Shown: one piece after another, positions 14,660-21,502 of the stretch | Position numbering within the stretch: the first letter of the stretch is position 1 | Layout of the letters: every line of letters starts with the position of its first letter | Assembly: GCA_023399355.1 (NCBI GenBank) | Contig: JAEWQC010000247.1 | Location: forward strand, 1-25,204 | Length of the DNA: 25,204 nucleotides | Origin: Bacillota bacterium | GTDB lineage: Bacteria > Bacillota > Clostridia > Acetivibrionales > DTU013 | Direction of reading: 5' to 3' | Notes under the pieces: generated by a model | The model's database searches: none | Told to the model about the DNA's origin: nothing | Seen by the model: the letters and a program-made list of their open reading frames with translations, nothing else | Translations under genes and position numbers: made by a program

Positions 14660-17212
14660 ATGTTCGGGGTTCTGCAACTGGCATTTAAAAATATTACTAT
14701 ACAAAAAAAGCGCTCCTTAATCACTATCGTAGGGATTGCTCTGCCTATCATGCTTATTGTTATTGTCGGACAGACATTTGTCAGTATGAAGGACACACAG
14801 CTTAATAGAGTTGAAGAATCAACAGGCGCTTACCATTTTTACGTTGATAATATGATGCTCCCGCAAGGCAGAACCTTAGCAGATAGCTTAGCGAAAGACA
14901 AACAGATGGGAAAAGCAGGGGTTGCCACAGAACTGGGAGAATGTCAACTGAAAGATGGAAGATTCATTTCATGTATAGGTGCGGACAAAGAAGCACTTGA
15001 ACTGAAAAGCATAAAGCTGAAAACAGGGAAATTCCCGGGAAACGATTATGAAGCCTGTATCGAAGACTGGATTATTCAATTAATGGACAATAAACCCAAG
15101 CTTGGAGAAAAGTTCGAGCTTGAGATCAAAGATAGCTTTGGACAGAATATAAAATCGACATTTATCCTATGTGGTACCCTTAATGATTCACCATTTAAAA
15201 ATTCAAGCAATGGAGCAGGTGCATTACTTTGCGTAACAAATGAAACAGTAGTGAATATCCTGAAAAGTAATATACAAACACAAATATACGGTAAATTTAT
15301 TAATGGCAGAACATTAAGCCAATTTAACAATGCAATGAATCAGATCAGAAAAGATTTTTTGAGTGAACCTGGTTCGAAAATGGCAATACATACTAATGAC
15401 AAATATATGACGGAGCTTATGAATTATGAGAAGAATAAAGGCATGCAAAAGCTATTGATGTTCGTGATCTTGGTTGCGGCTGCTTTAATGATTTACAATG
15501 CTTTCAGCATATCTATTGCAGAGAGAATGCATCAATACGGTCAATTAAGATGTCTGGGTATGTCCAAAGTCCAATTATTTATGAATGTCGTCATTGAAGC
15601 ATTGCTTCTTGGAATCGTATCGATTTTTATCGGATTGTTGTTAGGATACGAAATGACAGGGAGGATAGTGAGATATCTGATTCTAGGATTTAGCAGCTCC
15701 CAAATCATTGTTCAGGCAGAACCCGGTATTGCGATTTTGTCTATTATTCTTGGCGTTTTAACAGTAATCGTATCTTCCAGTTTACCGGCTTATAGAGCAG
15801 CAAACATGTCACCTGTGGAAGCCAGCAGGATTTCAGCAGAAATATTTGAGTCTAAAAGCAGAATAAGTGCTAAAGAAAAAATGATTGAGAAACATCTCAC
15901 TGCTTGTTTTAACCTGGCGGTTTCCAATATTAAGCAGTATAAAAGCAAAAAAGTGGTCACTCTGCTTTCTCTTGTCATAAGTACAACGATATTTATGCTG
16001 GTGCTATTTTTCTATTTTAATTATATGGGTAATTCAAATAAAATAGATAACACTTTTATCGGTGATTTCTCCCTGACAGTAAACAGTGCTGCCGAGAACA
16101 GGTATACTGATGAAGATCTGCAATATCTAAAACAAATAGATGGAGTAAAAGCAGTTTATGGATATAATCAGATTCAAAATTATATCCTATCGTTTAAAAT
16201 AAAAGGTATTGACAAGTTGGAAAATTTATCAGAATTAAATTCATGTATGCAAAGTATTAAATATATGTATCCACAGATAACAAATAACGATTCCGATTTA
16301 TTGGAGGGAAAAATAAATATTCCGGTAATTGTGGTAGGATTGGATAGCTTTTTTCTGGAGAAAGCAAGCAATTCAATAAAATCAGGAGTTATAAATAGTG
16401 AAGATATGCGAACAGGAAAAACTGCTTTAATAAATAGCATTCCCTTCAGAGCAGAAGGTATTGTTTATACCCCTGCCCAGTATATTTCCCCTGGTCAGGC
16501 AGCTCGGCTTATTCCTCAGGACAAACGATTTCCGGAACATGCTTTATCGTTCGAGTTGAGTGGAAGCTGTACGAACTTTGTCAATTCCGATGCAAAGTCT
16601 GGTTATGCGCTTATTTATCTACATAAGGAAGTATTTGACAAATTAGTAGCTGCCAGTGGCTATTCCAATTTGTTTATTGAAGCTGAAACAAATGCTGATT
16701 ATAAGGTGATTGAAAAAGAATTGAAGAGAATGGCTTCAGAAAAAATTGGAGGCAGCTATGAAAGTTATGCCGTGCAAAGGAAAGAAATGAGGGATTCCCT
16801 GTATAAATACTCTCTGGTAGTTTTCAGCATGATTATCATGGTGGTTATAGTGAGTATCACAAATATATTCAATACCTTGTATTCCAATATATTGCTCAGA
16901 ACTAATGAGTTGGGAATGCTCAGAGCAATAGGAATGAGTAAAAAGGAAATGGCTAAAATGTTTTTCTTTGAGAGCTTATATTATAGTCTGTTTAGCTCCC
17001 TCATAAGTATTATCTTAGCTATAGCATTATGCCTGTTGATCTTTAATCGGGATCCAAGTCAAAATACAATGAAAATACTTGGTACAATTCCGTGGGTTGG
17101 ATACTTGCTGACTGTTTCCGGCAATGTACTATTATGCGCGGGCGTAATGAAGTTTGTATCAAAAAGAGTTTACAAAATGAGCACGATAGAAACTATACGG
17201 GTTGTGGAATGA
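14660..17212 (+). CDS. FtsX-like ABC transporter permease, two FtsX domains
   Basis: This is an 850-residue membrane protein. A first helix lies at about residues 18-40, then a large extracytoplasmic domain of about 220 residues and three helices at about 265-385 (first FtsX domain). A second helix block starts at about 432-452, followed by another roughly 250-residue external domain and three helices near the C-terminus (second FtsX domain). Phrases such as QYGQLRCLGMSKVQ and RTNELGMLRAIGMSKKEM are the repeated FtsX signature after the first helix of each triple. Such permeases mostly work by mechanical coupling rather than channelling, and in Bacillota often confer resistance to peptide antibiotics. 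Partner of the ATPase gene 14 bases upstream. Its GC content is between that of the AT-rich peptide genes and the flanks. Confidence 0.9.
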   Translation: MFGVLQLAFKNITIQKKRSLITIVGIALPIMLIVIVGQTFVSMKDTQLNRVEESTGAYHFYVDNMMLPQGRTLADSLAKDKQMGKAGVATELGECQLKDGRFISCIGADKEALELKSIKLKTGKFPGNDYEACIEDWIIQLMDNKPKLGEKFELEIKDSFGQNIKSTFILCGTLNDSPFKNSSNGAGALLCVTNETVVNILKSNIQTQIYGKFINGRTLSQFNNAMNQIRKDFLSEPGSKMAIHTNDKYMTELMNYEKNKGMQKLLMFVILVAAALMIYNAFSISIAERMHQYGQLRCLGMSKVQLFMNVVIEALLLGIVSIFIGLLLGYEMTGRIVRYLILGFSSSQIIVQAEPGIAILSIILGVLTVIVSSSLPAYRAANMSPVEASRISAEIFESKSRISAKEKMIEKHLTACFNLAVSNIKQYKSKKVVTLLSLVISTTIFMLVLFFYFNYMGNSNKIDNTFIGDFSLTVNSAAENRYTDEDLQYLKQIDGVKAVYGYNQIQNYILSFKIKGIDKLENLSELNSCMQSIKYMYPQITNNDSDLLEGKINIPVIVVGLDSFFLEKASNSIKSGVINSEDMRTGKTALINSIPFRAEGIVYTPAQYISPGQAARLIPQDKRFPEHALSFELSGSCTNFVNSDAKSGYALIYLHKEVFDKLVAASGYSNLFIEAETNADYKVIEKELKRMASEKIGGSYESYAVQRKEMRDSLYKYSLVVFSMIIMVVIVSITNIFNTLYSNILLRTNELGMLRAIGMSKKEMAKMFFFESLYYSLFSSLISIILAIALCLLIFNRDPSQNTMKILGTIPWVGYLLTVSGNVLLCAGVMKFVSKRVYKMSTIETIRVVE

Positions 17213-17256
17213 TATTAATTTATTTCATTCGGGGAGCATAGTAATATAGAAGTATG

Positions 17257-17293
17257 CGATGAAAGGTAAGAATTTATATGACTCATCGTTTTT
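17257..17293 (+). terminator. Possible terminator at the right end of the peptide cluster
   Basis: A six-base stem (CGATGA / TCATCG) with a 20-base loop is followed by TTTTTATTT. The loop is long for a classic terminator, so confidence is low. The position, 45 bases after the permease stop, is right. Confidence 0.35.
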
Positions 17294-17401
17294 ATTTAAT
17301 TGGTGCGTTGGAATAATCGAATGAATTATGCGGGCGAATGGTCTATAATGGAGATGATGTCATGAATCTCAGAAGAACATATACAGTATGGGGGTACAAC
17401 A

Positions 17402-18277
17402 ATGCGGGACGTATTCGGAAGAAATGATTTATGCTGGTGCGGCAGCCAGAAGAAATACAAGAGCTGTCATTCCACTTTTGATGATAGGATTAAGCTTTTT
17501 AAGAGCCAGGGCCATATCGTGCCGGGAAGAGAAATTATAAAAAATGAAGAGCAAATAGCCGGTATCCGCAGCAGCGGGAAGGTTAATATAGCTGTATTGG
17601 ACTATGTTGCCGGGCATATTGCCGCGGGGATGAGTACGGAAAAAATCGATCAGATGGTTTATCAAAAAACGGTCGAATTGGGTGGAATACCTGCTCCGTT
17701 GGGATTTAAGGGTTTTCCCAAAAGTGTATGCACCTCTGTGAATAATGAGGTCTGTCATGGCATACCATCTGAAAAAGAGATTTTGCAGGATGGAGATATT
17801 ATTAATGTAGATGTTTCCACTATTTACAACAGCTATTTTTCCGATTCCTCAAGAATGTTTTGCATCGGCAATGTGAGTAAAGAGAATAAAAGGCTGGTGG
17901 AAGTTGTAAAGGAGTGTGTCTCACTGGGCCTCGAACAAGTGAAACCGTGGGGATTTCTGGGGGATGTGGGGCAGGCTGTGCATGAACATGCGCTGGAAAA
18001 TGGCTGCACTGTCGTAAAGGAGATAGGCGGCCACGGAATCGGTCTTGAATTCCATGAGGAGCCGTGGGTCAGCTTTACAGCTAAAAAAGGGACTGAAATG
18101 CTAATGGTTCCCGGAATGATTTTTACAATTGAACCGATGGTAAACAAGGGCACAGATGAGATTTTCGTGGATGAAGATAATGGATGGACTGTTTACACCA
18201 ATGACGGTGAACCTTCCGCACAATGCGAAGTCATGGTACTGGTAACCGGAGAAGGTTATGAGATATTGGCATATTAG
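17402..18277 (+). CDS. map: Type I methionine aminopeptidase with SEC-C zinc motif
   Basis: It removes the initiator methionine from nascent proteins. Residues 5-23 form a SEC-C motif (GRNDLCWCGSQKKYKSCH; C11, C13, C22, H23) that probably binds zinc and docks to the ribosome. The peptidase fold follows with all five metal ligands: D137 (NVDVST), D148 (SDSSRMF), H211 (GGHGIG), E244 (IEPM) and E276 (QCEV). Substrate-binding H119 is also present. The 291-residue length suits the SEC-C form found in many Bacillota. It is separated from the upstream cluster by 189 bases and followed by a good terminator, so it is a single-gene unit. GC content returns to the genome average. Organisms with this form usually have a second, ribosomal-operon map, so it may be the accessory copy. 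Confidence 0.95.
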   Translation: MRDVFGRNDLCWCGSQKKYKSCHSTFDDRIKLFKSQGHIVPGREIIKNEEQIAGIRSSGKVNIAVLDYVAGHIAAGMSTEKIDQMVYQKTVELGGIPAPLGFKGFPKSVCTSVNNEVCHGIPSEKEILQDGDIINVDVSTIYNSYFSDSSRMFCIGNVSKENKRLVEVVKECVSLGLEQVKPWGFLGDVGQAVHEHALENGCTVVKEIGGHGIGLEFHEEPWVSFTAKKGTEMLMVPGMIFTIEPMVNKGTDEIFVDEDNGWTVYTNDGEPSAQCEVMVLVTGEGYEILAY

Positions 18278-18282
18278 GGCGG

Positions 18283-18326
18283 AGTTTCCTCTCTGAATTC
18301 TGGCCGGGAGGAACTTTTTGTTTTTG
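18283..18326 (+). terminator. Rho-independent terminator after map
   Basis: A ten-pair stem with one bulged T (AGTTTCCTCTC / GGGAGGAACT) is followed by TTTTTGTTTTTG. Confidence 0.8.
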
Positions 18327-18383
18327 AGGATGTTTATTGTTCAAAGGTGATTTATAATTTCATATGATATGTGATAATATAAA

Positions 18384-18554
18384 GATTAGGGACTGGTGTA
18401 AAGAGCTTATAAAGCGATTAAAAACTGGTGTGAGGGCATTACTAAAGGATTAAAAATGGTATAAGGATATTATAAGGATATTATAAGGATATTATAAAGG
18501 TAAAAGCTGCTGTGAGAGATTATACAAAGATTAAAAAACTGGTGCGGAGACATT
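18384..18554 (+). repeat. Degenerate ~30-base tandem repeat leading into a start codon
   Basis: At least five diverged copies of a unit like GATTAAAAACTGGTGTGAGG plus about 12 more bases lie head to tail (units at 18384, 18416, 18448, about 18500 and 18529). The third contains a further triplication of GATATTATAAG. The last unit ends exactly at the ATG at 18555 and supplies its GGAG ribosome site. Confidence 0.8.
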
Positions 18555-19712
18555 ATGGAAACGATAGCTTTGCTGAAATGTACGGAGTATGATGTTGATC
18601 TGATAGAGAAGAAGCTTAGGGAAGGCTTTGAATTTTTGGGAGGGACAACTTATTTAAGAAGCCTTATCCCGGAAAACAGCAAAGTGCTGCTGAAACCCAA
18701 TTTTCTCAGCGCTGTTGAAAAAGGTTCTCCCGTAATAACGCACTATGCTGTTTTTGAAGCCGTTGTGAGGATTGTGAAGGAGTATAGTGACAATATAGTA
18801 TTTGGAGATTCCCCCGGATCCGATGATCCAAGGAAAGCAGCTGAGAAATCGGGGCTGATGGAAGTCGCAAACAGGTATGGTGTCGGATTTGCAGACTTTA
18901 ACGAGGCACTGCATGTGGAGCTCGACCACCCGCTGATGTATAAGTTCTGGAATGTCGCAAAGGCACCCTATGAGGCGGATGTATTGATAACGCTTCCCAG
19001 GATTAAAACCCATGCGATGATGTATTATACGGGTGCTGTAAAGAATCAGTTCGGATGTCTGCCGGGTTCACAGAAGCCTGAATGGCATACGAAGCTCCCT
19101 GATTCGTACAACTTCAGCAAAATGCTGTTTGACTTAAACTCCGTTGTGAAAACAAGCTTTGCAATATTGGATGGAATCATTGCGATGGAAGGGAACGGTC
19201 CCAGAAACGGTACGCCTAAAAAGATGGATACCCTCATTATGGGAAAATCGCTTACCGCGGTCGATTCTGCTGCAGTAAGGCTGATTGGCTATGATAATGT
19301 GCTTACCGTGCCATTTTTGAAGGTAGCTCATGAAACAAAATGGGGAACGGTGCTTCCTGAAGAAATCAAAATCCTCGGTGAAAGTCTGGAGAGTATGAAA
19401 TGTAAGGATTTCAGACTTTCACGCAGCGCAGAAGTCGTTAATTTTCTGACTCCTTCCCTGAACAATTTTATTGCGAACCTCGTTGCACCAAATCCTGTCC
19501 TGATTGAGGAGAAGTGCATAGGCTGCAAAAAATGTGACGAGGTATGTCCTGAAAGACCGAAAGTAATCTCCTTCATAAAACGAAACGGGAAAACAATTCC
19601 CAAATGGAGATACAGGAACTGCATCCGGTGCTTTTGCTGTCAGGAGCTCTGCCCGAAGGGCGCTATCGTAACAAAGGAGAAATCGGTGAAAAGGTTGATG
19701 GGGTTAAAATGA
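18555..19712 (+). CDS. DUF362 protein with two [4Fe-4S] ferredoxin motifs
   Basis: This is a 385-residue protein. Residues about 1-300 form a DUF362 domain, with typical strings such as VLLKPNFL, GDSPGSD, RIKTHAMMYYTGAVKNQFG and AVDSAAVRLIG. The C-terminus has two classic cluster motifs: CIGCKKCDEVCP (C321, C324, C327, C331) and CIRCFCCQELCP (C356, C359, C362, C366). DUF362/ferredoxin proteins are common in anaerobes. They are thought to take part in iron-sulfur or redox-dependent reactions, but the reaction is not established. It has no signal peptide. The start has GGAG five bases upstream, inside the last unit of a tandem repeat. It ends 12 bases before the stop of the convergent SGNH gene. 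Confidence 0.9.
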   Translation: METIALLKCTEYDVDLIEKKLREGFEFLGGTTYLRSLIPENSKVLLKPNFLSAVEKGSPVITHYAVFEAVVRIVKEYSDNIVFGDSPGSDDPRKAAEKSGLMEVANRYGVGFADFNEALHVELDHPLMYKFWNVAKAPYEADVLITLPRIKTHAMMYYTGAVKNQFGCLPGSQKPEWHTKLPDSYNFSKMLFDLNSVVKTSFAILDGIIAMEGNGPRNGTPKKMDTLIMGKSLTAVDSAAVRLIGYDNVLTVPFLKVAHETKWGTVLPEEIKILGESLESMKCKDFRLSRSAEVVNFLTPSLNNFIANLVAPNPVLIEEKCIGCKKCDEVCPERPKVISFIKRNGKTIPKWRYRNCIRCFCCQELCPKGAIVTKEKSVKRLMGLK

Positions 19713-19724
19713 AAACCTTTACCC

Positions 19725-20408
19725 CTATCCCATTGCAGGAACAGCACTTTTTAACACACTGGAAATCAACGCATGGCCTGCTTCGTTCGGGTGGATTCCA
19801 TCCTCGCAATACAGGCTCAGATAATTCCTGCATTCCAGAAATGCACCGCGGATATCTATAAGGGGTACGTTTTTTACGGCAGCCAGTTTTACCACGACCA
19901 GATTGTACATTTCGTGCCATCTGTAGATGTGTTCCTCATCGCCGAGCCAGCGCAGAATATTTTCCGGATTAAGCCCTTTTGAAACCCAGGAAAAGTATCT
20001 GTGCGCGTTCAGCGGGGGCAAAGAAAGAAGCACGGGCCGGCTTCCGTTTGATGCCACGCTGTCGATGATATCGGAATAAATCACTTCAAAGTCTGTGATA
20101 GGGGTCTTGGCCGTATGAGTGTCATCCGGCCGGTCAGATACGGCCGCCCAGTCAAAATCGCAGTCATTCCCGCCAAACTCAAGGACTGTATATTTGTAAC
20201 CCGGCAGCTCGGCAGCATGTTTTTCTATAATTGTCTTGCCGGCCGTAATGGTACATCCGAACTTTGCATAATTATCAATCTTTATGCCGGTGTTCATGCC
20301 GAACAAATTTGCAAAGCTGTTTTTCAGGAAGGTGTACCTTCCGCGCAGAGCGTCAAAAGTGACACCCTTCATGATTGAATCTCCAAATCCGCATATCGAA
20401 TCTTTCAT
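19725..20408 (-). CDS. SGNH/GDSL-family hydrolase
   Basis: This is a 227-residue hydrolase without a signal peptide. The blocks are readable: block I GFGDSIMKG with nucleophile S11, block III GGND with N81, and block V DGIHPNEAGH with D203 and H206. Such enzymes act as esterases or deacetylases on acyl sugars, lysolipids or polysaccharide acetyl groups; the substrate is unknown here. The GTG at 20417 is possible, but the ATG at 20408 has AGGCGGTG six bases upstream and is preferred. It is transcribed leftward, alone, from a perfect consensus promoter and is convergent with the DUF362 gene. Confidence 0.9.
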   Translation of the reverse strand: MKDSICGFGDSIMKGVTFDALRGRYTFLKNSFANLFGMNTGIKIDNYAKFGCTITAGKTIIEKHAAELPGYKYTVLEFGGNDCDFDWAAVSDRPDDTHTAKTPITDFEVIYSDIIDSVASNGSRPVLLSLPPLNAHRYFSWVSKGLNPENILRWLGDEEHIYRWHEMYNLVVVKLAAVKNVPLIDIRGAFLECRNYLSLYCEDGIHPNEAGHALISSVLKSAVPAMG

Positions 20409-20455
20409 TGTAAACACCGCCTTTTGTAAAACACAAATCGAATCTAATAATGAAA

Positions 20456-20484
20456 ATTATATTACCTAATAATCGAAATGTCAA
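20456..20484 (-). promoter_or_regulatory. Perfect sigma-A promoter of the SGNH hydrolase gene
   Basis: On the minus strand TTGACA (20484-20479), a 17-base spacer and TATAAT (20461-20456) match the consensus exactly, about 48 bases before the ATG. The surrounding bases contain related CTAATAAT and CGAAT/TCGAA fragments that could be regulator half-sites. Confidence 0.85.
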
Positions 20485-20544
20485 CTAAGTAATAAAAAAA
20501 TAACAAAATATTGCCTGTTTGCCGGAAGCCGGATGAAACGCCTT

Positions 20545-20608
20545 GTGTATCCAGTAACAGGTATTACCTTCTCTGAGTGTATCTAATAACAGGTATTACC
20601 TTCTCTGA
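20545..20608. repeat. Two adjacent 32-base direct repeats with palindromic core
   Basis: Units 20545-20576 and 20577-20608 differ at two bases. Each contains the palindrome AGGTATTACCT followed by TCTCTGA. They lie between the divergent SGNH and DUF1836 promoters (gap 20409-20711), so a regulator-binding role is possible. I see nothing else in that gap. Confidence 0.85.
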
Positions 20609-20651
20609 TCATAAGTGTGCAGATGCAATGTTCAACACCTTGCGGTATTGT

Positions 20652-20680
20652 TTGTAATATTGCCTGTTGCGTAGTAGAAT
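20652..20680 (+). promoter_or_regulatory. Promoter of the DUF1836 gene
   Basis: TTGTAA (20652-20657), 17 bases, TAGAAT (20675-20680). The predicted transcript start at about 20687 supports the ATG at 20712 and excludes the start at 20667. Confidence 0.6.
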
Positions 20681-20711
20681 ATTAGGAGAATTATCGATAG
20701 GGGAGAAGGCA

Positions 20712-21374
20712 ATGGAAGAACTTGAACAGTTAAAAGACAAGCTGGCAGTCGAGCGACCCGTATTGTGGAATGAATTTCCCGATATCGGTCTATATATGGA
20801 TCAGGTCATATCCTACATGCACAGGCAGCTGATAAATTTTGAAGGCGACGGTCAGATTACCTCCGCAATGGTCAACAACTATATCAAGGACAAGCTTCTG
20901 CCGCGTGCGGACGGGAAGAAATACGCCCGTGGGCATCTGGCAGCATTAACGGAAATATGCCTGCTGAAACAGGTGCTGTCGGTACGTGATACAGGACTCC
21001 TCTTACATCAGGAACTCAGAGATGGGGATCCTGGGAAATTTTACTCCAAATTCAGAGAGATTCTTGATAAGTTGCTCACCGGTACGGCAGAACAAATAGA
21101 TCCCGAATGGGAAGTCGAAGCTCTTTCAGACATGGCGCTCCGTCTTGTCGTATCAAGTTATTGCAATAAACTTGCCGGCGAAAGGCTTCTTGACATCATC
21201 AGAAGCAAGGTTACTGCTGAGGAACAGAAGAGACCGGAGAAAAGACCCGAGAAGAGGCCGGATAAAAGGTCTGAGAAAAGGTCTGATAAAAGGTCTGAGA
21301 AAAGGTCGGAGAAGAGAACCGGGGAAAAAATGGATGATAAGTCTGATAATGAGCAGGATATGATACAGGAATAA
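20712..21374 (+). CDS. DUF1836-family protein with basic tetrapeptide-repeat tail
   Basis: This is a 220-residue protein. The first 165 or so residues match the DUF1836 pattern as I recall it: FPDIGLYMDQVISYMHRQL, then MVNNYIKDKLLPRADGKKYARGHLAAL, which is helix-turn-helix-like. A regulatory or DNA-associated role is often assumed but not proven. The C-terminus is unusual, with about eight copies of a K-R-[PS]-[ED] unit from about residue 175, giving a highly charged, disordered, net basic tail encoded by a 12-base repeat. The ATG at 20712 has GGGGAG six bases upstream. The next gene (rhomboid) follows after 128 bases of tandem repeat. Confidence 0.85.
   Translation: MEELEQLKDKLAVERPVLWNEFPDIGLYMDQVISYMHRQLINFEGDGQITSAMVNNYIKDKLLPRADGKKYARGHLAALTEICLLKQVLSVRDTGLLLHQELRDGDPGKFYSKFREILDKLLTGTAEQIDPEWEVEALSDMALRLVVSSYCNKLAGERLLDIIRSKVTAEEQKRPEKRPEKRPDKRSEKRSDKRSEKRSEKRTGEKMDDKSDNEQDMIQE
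21232..21321 (+). repeat. 12-base coding repeat in the DUF1836 gene
   Basis: Units such as AAAAGGTCTGAG and AAAAGGTCTGAT are repeated in frame and encode K-R-[PS]-[ED]. Third-position variation between units is limited, suggesting recent expansion. Confidence 0.85.
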
Positions 21375-21391
21375 TGTACTGGCCGGCAGCC

Positions 21392-21495
21392 GGGGCAATA
21401 TCTGGAGCAGCTTAAAGGAGCAATATCCGGAGCAGCTTAAAGGAGCAATATCCGGAGCAGCTTGAAGGAGCAGTATCCGGAGTAGCATAAAGGAG
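21392..21495 (+). repeat. Four 25-base tandem repeats carrying Shine-Dalgarno-like sites
   Basis: Units at 21392, 21417, 21442 and 21467 have the form GGAGCAATATCCGGAGCAGC plus TTAAA, with few substitutions. A fifth GGAG at 21492 is the ribosome site of the TTG start at 21503. Each unit contains two GGAG-like cores (the first unit opens with GGGG), so the leader RNA offers many anti-16S sites. Confidence 0.9.
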
Positions 21496-21502
21496 AAGCG
21501 GA

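Noticed and set aside
8006..17400. Integrase, transposase or tRNA attachment site expected for a transferred island
   Set aside because: None could be found by reading both strands; the island claim rests only on composition and gene content.
18384..18554. CRISPR-like array
   Set aside because: The units are contiguous and diverged with no unique spacers between them, and no cas genes are present.
20667..20711. Upstream start for the DUF1836 protein
   Set aside because: It lies inside the -10 region of the predicted promoter and lacks a ribosome site; the ATG at 20712 has GGGGAG.
21392..21495. CRISPR or attachment-site array
   Set aside because: The units are directly tandem without spacers and each ends in a ribosome-site-like sequence. 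Slippage is the simpler cause.
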